A stretch of 64,000 nt of DNA from contig JALTJN010000401.1 in the NCBI GenBank assembly GCA_027076405.1, positions 62,001-126,000 of the forward strand, written 5' to 3'. The notes below the pieces were generated by a model, which did not search any database, had not been told where the DNA came from, and saw only the letters and a list, made by a program, of their open reading frames with translations. The position numbers and the translations under genes were made by a program. Every line of letters begins with the position of its first letter. The stretch's first letter is position 1. This document shows positions 48,024 to 57,800 of the stretch, piece by piece. The stretch comes from Chromatiales bacterium (lineage in GTDB: Bacteria; Pseudomonadota; Gammaproteobacteria; UBA6429).

Positions 48024-48029
48024 CCACCC

Positions 48030-49415
48030 ATGAAACCTGTAATTGCATTAGTTGGTCGTCCCAATGTAGGGAAATCAACATTATTTAATCGTCTGACACG
48101 ATCTCGTGACGCCCTTGTTGTTGATCAGCCGGGCATGACGCGAGACAGAAAGTACGGTGATGGCAAGTTAGGTGAAATTCCTTATATCGTGATCGATACC
48201 GGTGGCTTAAGTGGTGAAGTAGAAGGGCTGGACGGTTTGATGGCGGCTCAGTCATGGTTAGCCGTTGAAGAAGCAAATATTATTTTGTTTATGACGGATG
48301 CACATGATGGCTTAACCGCAATGGATCAGGAAATTGCAAAGCGTCTTCGTAATACCGGTAAAACCATTATACTTGTTGTGAATAAGATTGATGGCCTTCA
48401 TGCTGAAGTTGTCACAGCTGAATTTTTCGCATTAGGTTTGGGTGAACCACAAGCGATTGCTGCATCACAAGGTCGAGGTGTAACGGCATTGATCGAATCT
48501 GCTCTTGCAGAAATTCCGGAAGCAAAAGATGAGTTTGGTGTTGTTGCCGGAATTAAAATTGCGATTGTTGGCAGGCCTAATGTTGGTAAATCAACTTTAG
48601 TAAATCGTATTTTGGGTGAAGAGCGTGTGGTTGCTTATGATATGCCAGGCACAACGCGAGACAGTATTTATCTTCCGTTTGAACGTGACGGACAACAATA
48701 CACGATCATTGATACTGCGGGTGTAAGAAAGCGCGGTAAAGTACATGAAGTTGCAGAAAAATACAGCGTGATAAAAGCATTGCAGGCAATACAAGATGCC
48801 AATGTTGTTATTATGGTTTTAGATGCACAAGATACTATTAGTGAGCAGGATGTAACCTTATTGGGTTACATTATGGATGCCGGACGTGCTTTAGTTATTT
48901 CCATTAATAAATGGGATGGACTGGATGAAGAGCAAAAAGAAAAAATCAAAACAGAACTTGATTATAAATTACCTTTTTTAAGTTTTGCCAAGAAAAAATA
49001 TATTTCTGCATTACATGGAACAGGGGTCGGGGATTTATTTGGTTATGTACAAACAGCCTATAATTCTGCCATGGCAGAGTTCTCAACACCAAAATTAACC
49101 AAACTACTGGAATATTTAGTACAGCAACATCAACCGCCTATTGTACATGGTCATCGCATTAAACTTCGCTATGCACATCAAGGCGGAAAGAACCCACCGA
49201 TTATTGTTATTCATGGTAATAAAACAGACGATGTTCCTGCGAGTTATAAACGTTATCTGTTTAATGCTTTTCTAAAACGTTTAAATTTGCACGGCACACC
49301 GATTCGGATTGAATTTAAAACGGGTGATAATCCGTATAAAGACAGAAAGAATAAAAATAATCTAACCCGACGTCAGCAAGCTAAACGTCGTCGTATGATG
49401 CGGCATGTAAAATAA
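48030..49415 (+). CDS. der: Ribosome assembly GTPase Der (EngA)
   Basis: Der is an essential GTPase in 50S ribosome assembly with two tandem G domains. The P-loops are [14 protein letters not shown] (about 8-21) and [15 protein letters not shown] (about 182-196), each with its DTGG/DTAG and NKID/NKWD motifs. A C-terminal KH-like domain ends the 461-residue protein. Last gene of the hisS run; it converges with the YdcF gene, 9 bases apart. Confidence 0.97.
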   Translation: MKPVIALVGRPNVGKSTLFNRLTRSRDALVVDQPGMTRDRKYGDGKLGEIPYIVIDTGGLSGEVEGLDGLMAAQSWLAVEEANIILFMTDAHDGLTAMDQEIAKRLRNTGKTIILVVNKIDGLHAEVVTAEFFALGLGEPQAIAASQGRGVTALIESALAEIPEAKDEFGVVAGIKIAIVGRPNVGKSTLVNRILGEERVVAYDMPGTTRDSIYLPFERDGQQYTIIDTAGVRKRGKVHEVAEKYSVIKALQAIQDANVVIMVLDAQDTISEQDVTLLGYIMDAGRALVISINKWDGLDEEQKEKIKTELDYKLPFLSFAKKKYISALHGTGVGDLFGYVQTAYNSAMAEFSTPKLTKLLEYLVQQHQPPIVHGHRIKLRYAHQGGKNPPIIVIHGNKTDDVPASYKRYLFNAFLKRLNLHGTPIRIEFKTGDNPYKDRKNKNNLTRRQQAKRRRMMRHVK

Positions 49416-49424
49416 TACTATGCG

Positions 49425-50228
49425 TTAGCATTTGTCGGGTAAAAGAGCGGTTGTTTTTCCACTCAGATAATATGCAAATAGTCCCAACCATTCTTTTATT
49501 GCAGTTTTAAATACAGCCAAATTATTCGCCAAATCAAAATTAATTATTACAACGTTATCTTTGTTTGTTTGGTGATCAACCGGATAAGGAATCACTGGCC
49601 AGCCTGCTTTACAAAATATACCAACGGAACGGGGCAGGTGCCAGGCTGTCGTAATAAGAAGCCATTTTTCATTTTGTTTCGGTTTAACTAATTGCTGACT
49701 AAAAATGACATTTTCATAGGTATTTCGTGATTCACGTTCAAACTGAATTCTTTGTATATCAAAACCTTGTTGTGTAAATAAATCTTTAGCAACATCTGCT
49801 GCTTTAAATTTCTGTTTTGTCAAACTGCCTGTCCCGCCGGTAAATATCAGTTTAGCGTTAGGATATCGCTTTGCGAGCAAGAGAAAAGTTAAATCTCTTT
49901 CTGCAGCTGAACCAAGTTCAATCTGTTGCCAAACATGTGAAAGCTCTGCATTTTCTGCACCACTTAATACAATAATGCCATCAATTTTATCGGATAAAAC
50001 AGGGTTTGTTTGAAAGCGGGACTCAAGCGGTGACAATAACCAGCTTCCAAGTGGAAACAGGGAAATAATAATTAATAGCATAGTGGCTGCGGTGAGAATG
50101 TTTTTCGCGTGTTTTTCTTTGCCAACATAAAGCAAAACAAGACTTAAAATTATAAGAATTAAAAACAGACTATCAGGAGAAATCAGTAGCCAGATTATTT
50201 TTGAAAAATAGAAAAACAGGGAGTCCAT
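49425..50228 (-). CDS. YdcF/ElyC-like DUF218 membrane protein
   Basis: A 267-residue protein with two N-terminal membrane segments (about 5-33 and 38-62) and a DUF218 domain: DGIIVLSGAEN, AKLIFTGGTGSL, ESRNTYENVIFSQQLV and WLLITTAWHLPRSVGIF. ElyC affects cell wall polymer synthesis in E. coli; SanA/YdcF have other roles, so the exact job is not fixed. It lies next to a peptidoglycan peptidase gene, which favours an envelope role. Confidence 0.85.
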   Translation of the reverse strand: MDSLFFYFSKIIWLLISPDSLFLILIILSLVLLYVGKEKHAKNILTAATMLLIIISLFPLGSWLLSPLESRFQTNPVLSDKIDGIIVLSGAENAELSHVWQQIELGSAAERDLTFLLLAKRYPNAKLIFTGGTGSLTKQKFKAADVAKDLFTQQGFDIQRIQFERESRNTYENVIFSQQLVKPKQNEKWLLITTAWHLPRSVGIFCKAGWPVIPYPVDHQTNKDNVVIINFDLANNLAVFKTAIKEWLGLFAYYLSGKTTALLPDKC

Positions 50229-50231
50229 AAA

Positions 50232-50435
50232 TTAATTGTGTTTCACTTTTATGAGAGAATTTTTCCAGTCCGGATTGGCAGCAGCTTGTTGAAGTTTGAT
50301 TCGTGAGCCTACTTCATTTTCATACCAGCCATCACTATATTCAAGTGGTTCAACACTATAGCCCCACCATGCACCATCTGCATCTTGTGCTTTCCACTTC
50401 ACCCAGTCGGGCAGGGGCTTATTTTTTTGTGGCAT
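50232..50435 (-). CDS. Small Trp-rich protein of unknown function
   Basis: A 67-residue cytoplasmic-looking protein with seven Trp residues (DWVKWKAQD, GAWWGYS, SDGWYENE, NPDWKNS). It overlaps the end of the M23 peptidase gene by 17 bases and ends 4 bases before the YdcF gene starts, so it looks translationally coupled. The start lacks a ribosome site. Family not recognised. Confidence 0.65.
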   Translation of the reverse strand: MPQKNKPLPDWVKWKAQDADGAWWGYSVEPLEYSDGWYENEVGSRIKLQQAAANPDWKNSLIKVKHN

Positions 50436-51261
50436 GTGCAGTTATAAACAATTTTGGATCAACTTTGGTATTGTTTAAGCTGATGGTCCAGTGTAAATGT
50501 GGCCCGCTGACGCGTCCAGTCATACCAACTGTACCAATCATTTCGCCCTGTTTAAGCTGCTGGCCTGCTTTAACCAGCGTTTTATTAAGATGAAAATAGA
50601 CACTAATTAAGCCTTGTCCATGATCAATAAAAACAGTGTTACCGGTAAAAAAATAATTCCCTGTGCGAATCACTGTACCTCTTGCCGGTGATTTAATGGC
50701 TGTTCCTGTTGGTGCCGCAATATCCAGGCCGGTATGACGCCGTATTCTTTTTTGTTTATTATAAATTCGCTTCAGACCAAAGATACTACTAAACCTTCCT
50801 TCTACCGGAATTATAAAATGAGTTTGTACATTATCATTTTCTGTCCAGGTTTTTAATGCCGCAGTAATTAACGGTTTTTCTTTATAGTGACGCTCTATAT
50901 CTTTTTTTGTCGGTGAAACCATCCGTTTATTTTTTATTGTTATATGGGTCGTTTTGTAATTTTTTTTGTGAACAGAAAACTCACGGTACATTTTCTTACC
51001 CTGTGGGCTGATGATTTTTACTTTATGGATGCCCGGTTTAATTTTAAGAGGTAAGCCAACCAGCGCCTGCCAGCCTTTATTTGTACGACGAATTAATACT
51101 CGTTTTTTATTAAAATAAATTTTATTATTTTTATTGAAATCCGGTTTTAAATTAATAATGGCAATTCCACCGGGTACAGCTGAAGCATGCGGAAAACTTT
51201 CTGCAAAGGCAAACTTGCTTACTGTAATAAATAAGGTAAAAAATAATATTTTTTTAATCAT
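50419..51261 (-). CDS. M23 (LytM-type) peptidase
   Basis: A 280-residue exported protein: signal peptide of about 20 residues ending FAFA, a beta-rich middle part (ISPQGKKMYREFSVHKK), and a C-terminal LytM domain with RRHTGLDIAAPTGTAIKSPA, DHGQGLISVYFHL and GPHLHW. These hold the zinc ligands (HxxxD, HxH), so it is probably an active peptidoglycan endopeptidase. It overlaps xseA by 8 bases. Confidence 0.92.
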   Translation of the reverse strand: MIKKILFFTLFITVSKFAFAESFPHASAVPGGIAIINLKPDFNKNNKIYFNKKRVLIRRTNKGWQALVGLPLKIKPGIHKVKIISPQGKKMYREFSVHKKNYKTTHITIKNKRMVSPTKKDIERHYKEKPLITAALKTWTENDNVQTHFIIPVEGRFSSIFGLKRIYNKQKRIRRHTGLDIAAPTGTAIKSPARGTVIRTGNYFFTGNTVFIDHGQGLISVYFHLNKTLVKAGQQLKQGEMIGTVGMTGRVSGPHLHWTISLNNTKVDPKLFITAHATKK

Positions 51262-52609
51262 TGTGAATTTCTGTAATAGTTGAATAAATATGGCCTTTAG
51301 CCAGCTCTGTTTTAATAGTCTGTTCTTTTTTCAGCTTAGTGACATCTCGAATAATATTATTGTTCTGATCTTTTATAATTGCATAGCCTCGTTTTAATGT
51401 ATGTAATGGACTTAATGCATCAAGCGAAAAAACAAGGTGCTGTAACTTTTCTTTTTTAGATATGATTAATTTTTTTGTTACAGATTGAAAACGATTATTT
51501 AAATTTTCATATCGCAGCTGATATTGCTGAATACGCTGCTGTGGCGAATGCTGCTGAATTTTTGCTTCGAGTAAATTTATTTGTGAACGGGATTCCTGCA
51601 ACTTATTTCTAACCGTTCTGATATTGCGTTGGCTAAGCTCATGTAACTTATTTTTAAGTATTTGTAACTGATCTTTCGGGTGCCGCAGACGTTTAGCCAG
51701 CCAGTCTATTTTTTGTTGTTTCTGCTGTATATTTCGCTGCATTAAATGGCTCATGCGCGATTCAACCAAAGACAGTTTTTGCAGTTGTTGATATCGATCA
51801 GGGCTTACAAGCTCGGCAGCCGCAGTTGGCGTTGCTGCACGCTGGTCGGCAACAAAATCTGCAATAGTAAAATCTACCTCATGGCCAATTGCCGAGATAA
51901 CCGGAATATCTGAATGGTAAATTGCCCGTGCGACCACTTCTTCGTTAAATTCCCACAGGTCTTCTAATGAACCACCACCGCGAGCAACAATTAAGATATC
52001 GCTTTCCTGTCGTGAGTTCGCTTTATCAATCGCGGCAGCAATTTTATATGCTGCGCCTTTGCCTTGAACCGGTGTTGGATAAATAATAATAGATTGCATC
52101 GGATAACGACGTTTTAGAGTCGTTAAAATATCGTGAATTGCCGCGCCTGTATCAGAGGTGATGATACCCACGCGGGAAATATTTTGTGGTAGCTCTTTTT
52201 TATGTGCCGAATCAAACAAGCCTTCCTTTGCCAGCCTGGTTTTTAATAGTTCAAATTGCCGTCTTAGTGCACCATCACCGGCTTCTTCCATGTGTTCAAT
52301 AATGAGCTGGTAATCACCACGCGGTTCATACAGCCCAATCCGGGCGCGAACTAAAACTTGTTTGCCGTTTTCCGGTAGTACTTTGACAAGTTGATTTCGA
52401 TTTTTAAACATGGCGCACTTAACTTGTGCAGCTTCATCCTTAAGCGAAAAGTACCAGTGACCAGATGCTGGTCGGGCAAAATTTGAAAGTTCGGCTTCAA
52501 TCCATAGAAGCGGGAAGCCGGTTTCTAAAATAGTTCGAACTTCCCGGTTTAGACGTGACACGCTGTATATGTCACGGCTTTTTGAAGTTGCTGTTGTCAC
52601 GTCATTCAT
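51254..52609 (-). CDS. xseA: Exodeoxyribonuclease VII large subunit
   Basis: XseA is the catalytic subunit of ExoVII; its partner XseB is encoded at 7247. The 451-residue protein has an N-terminal OB fold (IWIEAELSNFARPASGHWYF region), the core with ISRVGIITSDTGAAIHDIL, RGGGSLEDLWEFNEE, ISAIGHEVDFTIADFVAD and RAATPTAAAE, then a long Gln-rich coiled coil and ALSPLHTLKRGYAI. Confidence 0.96.
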   Translation of the reverse strand: MNDVTTATSKSRDIYSVSRLNREVRTILETGFPLLWIEAELSNFARPASGHWYFSLKDEAAQVKCAMFKNRNQLVKVLPENGKQVLVRARIGLYEPRGDYQLIIEHMEEAGDGALRRQFELLKTRLAKEGLFDSAHKKELPQNISRVGIITSDTGAAIHDILTTLKRRYPMQSIIIYPTPVQGKGAAYKIAAAIDKANSRQESDILIVARGGGSLEDLWEFNEEVVARAIYHSDIPVISAIGHEVDFTIADFVADQRAATPTAAAELVSPDRYQQLQKLSLVESRMSHLMQRNIQQKQQKIDWLAKRLRHPKDQLQILKNKLHELSQRNIRTVRNKLQESRSQINLLEAKIQQHSPQQRIQQYQLRYENLNNRFQSVTKKLIISKKEKLQHLVFSLDALSPLHTLKRGYAIIKDQNNNIIRDVTKLKKEQTIKTELAKGHIYSTITEIHND

Positions 52610-52690
52610 TTTTTAATAATAAAGCAAAGTGAAAAATTTATCAGACTACTTTAAATAAATTATTACGTTAAATTAAATAAATTTCAGGCA

Positions 52691-52716
52691 AAAAAAAGCC
52701 GGGATAAAATCCCGGC
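52691..52716 (-). terminator. Rho-independent terminator of the small lipoprotein gene
   Basis: The stem gccggga/tcccggc (52698-52704 and 52710-52716) with a 5-base loop, followed on the minus strand by seven Ts (52691-52697). It closes the gene that ends at 52741. Confidence 0.88.
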
Positions 52717-52740
52717 TCTTTTAGAAAGACTGCGTTTTAA

Positions 52741-53046
52741 TTAACGTAGTCCAACATGTTTTTGAGCTTTAGCTTGAGCAACAGCATTACGTGCTTGTCT
52801 TTCAGCTTTTTTAGCTAACTTAACAGCTTTATCGTAATCGCCTTTACCTTTAGCTTTACGAGCTTTCTTTAAAAGTTTGCCAGTATCGCGCCACTCAACA
52901 TACATTTTTTTAGCTTTAGCATTTGCTGACATAGCAGATTTTAAAGCCATGTTAGCATCAGCAAGTGATTTAGTCGGTGCTGATTGGCATGCTGCTAATG
53001 ACAGTGCAAGCACAGATGCTACGGCAAGCTTAATGATTGTTTTCAT
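52741..53046 (-). CDS. Small lipoprotein resembling SoxXA-binding proteins
   Basis: A 101-residue lipoprotein: the signal peptide ends LAAC (Cys about 20). The mature part is a helical hairpin rich in Ala and Lys. The segment YVEWRDTGKLLKKARKAKGK then GDYDKAVKLAKKAERQA strongly recalls proteins named SoxXA-binding protein (SoxK type), which aid thiosulfate oxidation. The ATG at 53046 has GGAGG 5 bases upstream; an in-frame start 12 bases before it is unlikely. No other sox gene is in the window, so the sulfur link is inference. Confidence 0.75.
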   Translation of the reverse strand: MKTIIKLAVASVLALSLAACQSAPTKSLADANMALKSAMSANAKAKKMYVEWRDTGKLLKKARKAKGKGDYDKAVKLAKKAERQARNAVAQAKAQKHVGLR

Positions 53047-53369
53047 GTTGTCCTCCAAAAGGAATTTAAATTAATTACCACATTTAATCTGCTATATAAG
53101 CAGATGGTTATGAAGTTAGGTGGTCATTTTATTTGGGTATTCTCCCGTGACCTGCATCCATTATGCGTATAGTTAATAATCTTGGCAACCGTTCTGAGAA
53201 GATAAAAGTAGATTCGTGCGTATTGCAATTTACATTGGCAATGGAATATTTATCGCTAAAACTTGATAAATATGTCGATGATCCTGTGATATAGGCGGCT
53301 AAGCATTTACCAAATTCCAAAAAATCTTTATAATTCGGTGTTTTACGCCACTCTCGGAAGCCCTTGATT
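53047..53369. other. Intergenic region upstream of guaB
   Basis: 323 bases between the lipoprotein gene (minus) and guaB (plus). It must carry both promoters, but no box pair stands out. A 63-codon minus-strand ORF inside (53129-53320) has no ribosome site or family resemblance. I see no RNA gene. Confidence 0.5.
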
Positions 53370-54833
53370 ATGCTAAGAATTGCTCAGGAAGCCCTCACTT
53401 TTGACGATGTTTTACTCTCGCCTGCTCATTCCACGGTTTTACCTAAAGAAGTGCAGCTTAAAACACGTCTTACTAAAGATATTGAACTTAATATCCCCCT
53501 TATTTCAGCGGCAATGGATACTGTCACAGAAGCGCGATTAGCGATTGCCATGGCGCAGGAAGGTGGTATTGGAATTATCCATAAAAATATGGATTACAAG
53601 AGTCAGGCAGAGCATGTTCGTCAGGTCAAAAAGTTTGAAAGTGGAGTTATTAAGGATCCATTGACGGTAACGCCCGAAACCAGCATTCGTGATGTTTTAG
53701 CCATTACCCGTGCCGAGAATATTTCGGGCGTACCGGTCGTCAGTGGTGACGAGCTGGTGGGAATTGTGACCAGCCGGGATCTCCGTTTCGAGACGCAATA
53801 TGATAGTCCTGTTTCTGACATCATGACGCAAAAAGAACATTTAGTGACGGTGAAAGAGGGGGCTGAACGCGCTGAAATATTAACCTTGTTACATGAAAAT
53901 AGAATTGAAAAAATCCTTGTTGTCGATGATAACTTTTATCTTCGCGGCCTGATTACGGTTAAAGATATCCAAAAAGCGTCTGAATACCCAAATGCCTGTA
54001 AGGATAATCAAGGTCGTTTACGTGTGGGAGCCGCTGTTGGCGTGGGCGCCGGCACTGAAGAACGTGTTAAAGCATTAGCCGAAGCAGGTGTTGACGTTAT
54101 TATTGTGGATACCGCGCACGGACACTCGCAAGGGGTGCTTGATCGGGTGGCCTGGGTGAAGAAAAACTTCCCTGAAGTACAGGTTATTGGTGGAAATATC
54201 GCCACTGCTGCAGCGGCAAAAGCATTAGCAGAAGCCGGTGCCGATGCTGTTAAAGTGGGTATTGGTCCTGGGTCTATTTGTACAACTCGTATCGTATCAG
54301 GTGTGGGCGTACCGCAAATCACCGCGGTATCGAATGCGGTAGAAGCACTTGAAGGTACAGGCATTCCGGTGATTGCTGATGGTGGTATTCGTTATTCGGG
54401 TGATATCTCCAAAGCCTTGGTTGCCGGAGCTCATTCAATTATGATTGGCTCCATGTTTGCCGGTACCGAAGAGTCGCCCGGTGAAGTTGAGCTTTATCAG
54501 GGACGTTCATACAAATCATATCGTGGTATGGGGTCACTCGGCGCAATGACAACACGCCATGGTTCAAGTGACCGTTATTTTCAGGAAGGGAGTGAAGCCG
54601 ATAAACTCGTTCCCGAAGGTATTGAAGGTCGGGTTCCTTTTAAAGGTTCATTATCCCCCGTAATTAATCAATTACTCGGCGGTATTCGTTCCAGTATGGG
54701 GTATACCGGTTGTGCCACAATTGAAGACATGCGTACCAAGCCCGAGTTTGTTCGTGTGACCAGTGCGGGTATGTCAGAAAGTCATGTTCATGATGTGACC
54801 ATTACCAAAGAAGCGCCAAATTATCGCGTGTAA
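53370..54833 (+). CDS. guaB: Inosine-5'-monophosphate dehydrogenase
   Basis: GuaB oxidises IMP to XMP, the first step to GMP. From ATG 53370 (487 residues) it starts [21 protein letters not shown], as in E. coli. Two CBS domains lie at about 95-200. The catalytic cysteine is in [15 protein letters not shown] and the flap has [11 protein letters not shown] frame start TTG at 53364 is less likely. guaA lies further on, across a kinase gene on the other strand. Confidence 0.97.
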   Translation: MLRIAQEALTFDDVLLSPAHSTVLPKEVQLKTRLTKDIELNIPLISAAMDTVTEARLAIAMAQEGGIGIIHKNMDYKSQAEHVRQVKKFESGVIKDPLTVTPETSIRDVLAITRAENISGVPVVSGDELVGIVTSRDLRFETQYDSPVSDIMTQKEHLVTVKEGAERAEILTLLHENRIEKILVVDDNFYLRGLITVKDIQKASEYPNACKDNQGRLRVGAAVGVGAGTEERVKALAEAGVDVIIVDTAHGHSQGVLDRVAWVKKNFPEVQVIGGNIATAAAAKALAEAGADAVKVGIGPGSICTTRIVSGVGVPQITAVSNAVEALEGTGIPVIADGGIRYSGDISKALVAGAHSIMIGSMFAGTEESPGEVELYQGRSYKSYRGMGSLGAMTTRHGSSDRYFQEGSEADKLVPEGIEGRVPFKGSLSPVINQLLGGIRSSMGYTGCATIEDMRTKPEFVRVTSAGMSESHVHDVTITKEAPNYRV

Positions 54834-54856
54834 GTATTTATTAAGCTACGAAAAAT

Positions 54857-54889
54857 AAAACCCTGACTTTGTAAAAAGTCGGGGTTTTT
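54857..54889 (+). terminator. Rho-independent terminator after guaB
   Basis: Stem aaaaccctgactt/aagtcggggtttt (one G-U type pair) with a 6-base loop and T run; the upstream A run also suits the minus-strand kinase gene ending at 54932. Confidence 0.85.
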
Positions 54890-54931
54890 AGTTTATGTGT
54901 CTTTGATTTAGTTTATATTTTCGATTTGGTT

Positions 54932-57562
54932 TTAGTGACGAACTAAAAAATCTTTTGCTGCCAATGTTTTTTTATCGAGTTTTATTTCGATTTTATAACG
55001 ATGGTTATTGATAAATCCTTTAACCGGCAGGTTCACTTCAAAGAAATATTCACCGGACTGACCGCTGATAACAACGGGTTTTTGCGCCACTTTTTTAACG
55101 CTCTTTGTAAGATCAAACAACGTAACGTCCAGCCAGGTCGTTTTAATATCAAAGTTTATAAAGTTAAAGCCGGCATATAAAGTATGGTGCAATGCTAACT
55201 TTAGATTAGCTTCGTTATTTTTAATCAGGCTTTTAACAGGAGCAGAACTTAATTTAATGCTTTCAATTTTTGGCGCAATGGCATCTAAAGCATCATTGAG
55301 TTTTAGTTGTACACCTGCTAATAAGGGAGAGCGTCCATATCGTTGTATGGCTTCTTTTAAGTAAGCTTCAGATATCTTAATGTTTCCCTTATGAATGGCA
55401 GCCGTTATTTTTTTAGCCAGTAATTGGTGGATGGTTTTTAAACCGGCTTTGGCTTGTAGATTGTTCTTTTCTCTTTTAAGTATTTGTTGATAAATATCAT
55501 AGGCATTGTAGGCATGCGGACGGATAAGCTGGTCGGCTGCCTGATATTTTTTAGCTTTTTTAAATAGCGCTTCAATTTCTTTATTATGTTTAATGGTATT
55601 TTTTAATTGTTTACGCTTATTGACGAGTTTTGTATTGTTATTTAGAGCCGCTATACCTTCTTCAACCATAAGTATGGCATTGTGTATATTTCCCTGATTT
55701 TGTAATTGCGTTGTTTTCTGGAGATATGCATCAACTATTTTATTTTTAAATACTTTAGCATCATCATTGTTAGGTGATAATGCCAATACCGTATTCACTT
55801 CATTCAGTGCATTTTGATTGATGGGTTTACTTAATGCACCGGCATTAAAATATTTTTCAGCTTTTTCAAGATGATGCTGAATACGCTCTAAAAAGACGAC
55901 CTTTTTTTCCAAACGAGTAAATCGTTTGTTTTTTATCACCCGCGGAAAGTTTTGTTTAATGGTTTCAATATATTGACGTGCTAATGCAGCATCTTCAGAC
56001 GCGAAAGCTAGTCTTATTTGTTTGATATACCATTCTCGCAAGTCTTTTAAACTTTGTTTTGCAGAGAGGTCTTTTTTGTTTTTTGCTAAACGCGCTTTAT
56101 AAATTTTCGCAAGTTCAACCGCATTTTCAGGTTGCTTGCTTAAATTTTCTTTTAATATAACTATTTTTTCTTCTTCTGTTAGCGGCTTTTTTGAAGCCGT
56201 TTTTGTTGTTGTATTTATTGCAACTTCATTTTCAGAACGGGATTCAGTTGCAGCAGATGAAGGTTGGGCAGCCGTATTTTTGTTCATTGTCGTTACAGAA
56301 GAAACAGTTGCTGTGTTGATACTCCTTGCCGTAATTTTTTTAGCTTTTTCCTCTTCGCGTTTCTTGGCCCAGTATTGGATATACGTTTTGGGTAATACAT
56401 CTGGAAATTTTTTCACAATTTCAGGTAATGCTTTGTAACCCCAAAAATGGCTGAGTTCTTTTTGTTTTTCAACCCCGGCCCAGGCCATGGTTGAAATTAA
56501 TAGCAGGATTAACAGGTTTCTTCTTCGATTCGAAGGTACTTTTAATTTTGTCGAACTCTCGGTTATTGCGTTTCGATTGCTTGATGGAAAAACAAGATCA
56601 GGGACTTTTCTTTTCTTGCTGACAGGCACTTCACTAATTTGTGTTGCTGCATTACGGTCTGTACCGGCACTTTTAAAAATAACGGCCTGCGTGGTGATTT
56701 TTTTTAATTGTTCATCACTAATTTTTTCTAAATCTGTTATTAACTCAGATGCTTTTTGGTAGCGATGTTTAGGTTCTTTTGACAAACAGCGATTAACAAT
56801 AGGTTGAAAGATCTCTAGCCCACCGGGTAATAACGGAATGGGCGAGGTAAGATGTTTAATACCGACTGCCACAGCAGAGTCGGCATCAAAAGGTAAATGT
56901 CCCGCAAGTAATTGAAATAGCACCACCCCCAAACTGTAAATATCCGAACGATGATCAACTTTTAATCCTTTGGTTTGTTCAGGGCTCATAAAGTGCGGGG
57001 TGCCAATGGCTTTACCGGTTTGGGTCATACCCTGAGTAACATCATCACCGTAGGCAATACCAAAATCCATCAATACCACACGATGATCATGCTGCTGAAT
57101 CATAATATTTTCTGGTTTCACATCACGGTGCACAATGCCTTTTGTGCCGGCAAAATTCAGCGCACTTGCCACATCTTTTATAATACGTATTGCTTCTTCA
57201 CGCGAAATGGAATCTTTAAGCTGCTTAAGATCTTTGCCGGGAATATATTCCATCGACATATAATGATGCTGGCCAAATTTTCCGGCATCAAACACAGTAA
57301 CAATATTGGGATGGTTTAATTGGCTAACGATACGCGCTTCACGTAAAAAGCGTTTGGAAAATTGCTGATCATCAGCAAGGTGTGGCGAAAGTATTTTTAA
57401 AGCCACTTCACGACCAAAACTTTCCTGAATAGCCAGATAGACATGCGCCATCCCGCCATGCCCGAGTTCACGCTCGATTTTGTAGCCGGGAATTTTAATT
57501 CTTGATGTCACGGACTGCGCCGTTGACGGTGGCGTATTTATTTTTTGAGTCGTTTTATCCAA
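54932..57562 (-). CDS. Membrane Ser/Thr protein kinase with periplasmic repeat region
   Basis: An 876-residue Hanks-type kinase. Kinase domain (about 26-290): Gly loop GHGGMAH from 34, K56 in VALKIL, HRDVKPEN (145-152), DFG at 166-168 and GTPHFMSPEQ (187-196). All key residues are present, so it should be active. One span follows at about 350-362. The region outside is 500 residues of Lys/Ala/Asn-rich helical repeats that look TPR-like, then a beta domain (KPVVISGQSGEYFFEVN). The start TTG at 57562 is the only candidate before the kinase core and lacks a ribosome site. Ligand and substrates are unknown. It separates guaB from guaA. Confidence 0.9.
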   Translation of the reverse strand: MDKTTQKINTPPSTAQSVTSRIKIPGYKIERELGHGGMAHVYLAIQESFGREVALKILSPHLADDQQFSKRFLREARIVSQLNHPNIVTVFDAGKFGQHHYMSMEYIPGKDLKQLKDSISREEAIRIIKDVASALNFAGTKGIVHRDVKPENIMIQQHDHRVVLMDFGIAYGDDVTQGMTQTGKAIGTPHFMSPEQTKGLKVDHRSDIYSLGVVLFQLLAGHLPFDADSAVAVGIKHLTSPIPLLPGGLEIFQPIVNRCLSKEPKHRYQKASELITDLEKISDEQLKKITTQAVIFKSAGTDRNAATQISEVPVSKKRKVPDLVFPSSNRNAITESSTKLKVPSNRRRNLLILLLISTMAWAGVEKQKELSHFWGYKALPEIVKKFPDVLPKTYIQYWAKKREEEKAKKITARSINTATVSSVTTMNKNTAAQPSSAATESRSENEVAINTTTKTASKKPLTEEEKIVILKENLSKQPENAVELAKIYKARLAKNKKDLSAKQSLKDLREWYIKQIRLAFASEDAALARQYIETIKQNFPRVIKNKRFTRLEKKVVFLERIQHHLEKAEKYFNAGALSKPINQNALNEVNTVLALSPNNDDAKVFKNKIVDAYLQKTTQLQNQGNIHNAILMVEEGIAALNNNTKLVNKRKQLKNTIKHNKEIEALFKKAKKYQAADQLIRPHAYNAYDIYQQILKREKNNLQAKAGLKTIHQLLAKKITAAIHKGNIKISEAYLKEAIQRYGRSPLLAGVQLKLNDALDAIAPKIESIKLSSAPVKSLIKNNEANLKLALHHTLYAGFNFINFDIKTTWLDVTLFDLTKSVKKVAQKPVVISGQSGEYFFEVNLPVKGFINNHRYKIEIKLDKKTLAAKDFLVRH

Positions 57563-57800
57563 TGCTAAAATCGCTCGTCATGGCTGTAATGGGTTAGTGA
57601 TATACTTAATATATTGTTTATCGACCAGAATACAGAATATATTAGTATTATCTTGGCGATAGCAAATTAAGTACTAAAATGACGTATTTTTAGCGTGTGG
57701 AACAGCCTGATCAGGCATCAAATCCTTGATTTTTATTAGGGTTTGCTTGATCATTGTCGGCCTTTTATTAGTGTAATCCCAACCAGCAGAGAACCCGCGC

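Noticed and set aside
53129..53320. 63-codon minus-strand ORF upstream of guaB
   Set aside because: No ribosome site, no recognisable pattern, and it lies where guaB promoter elements are expected.
56975..57319. Open frame of 114 codons on the plus strand opposite the kinase gene
   Set aside because: It mirrors the conserved kinase motifs, so coding constraint is on the other strand.
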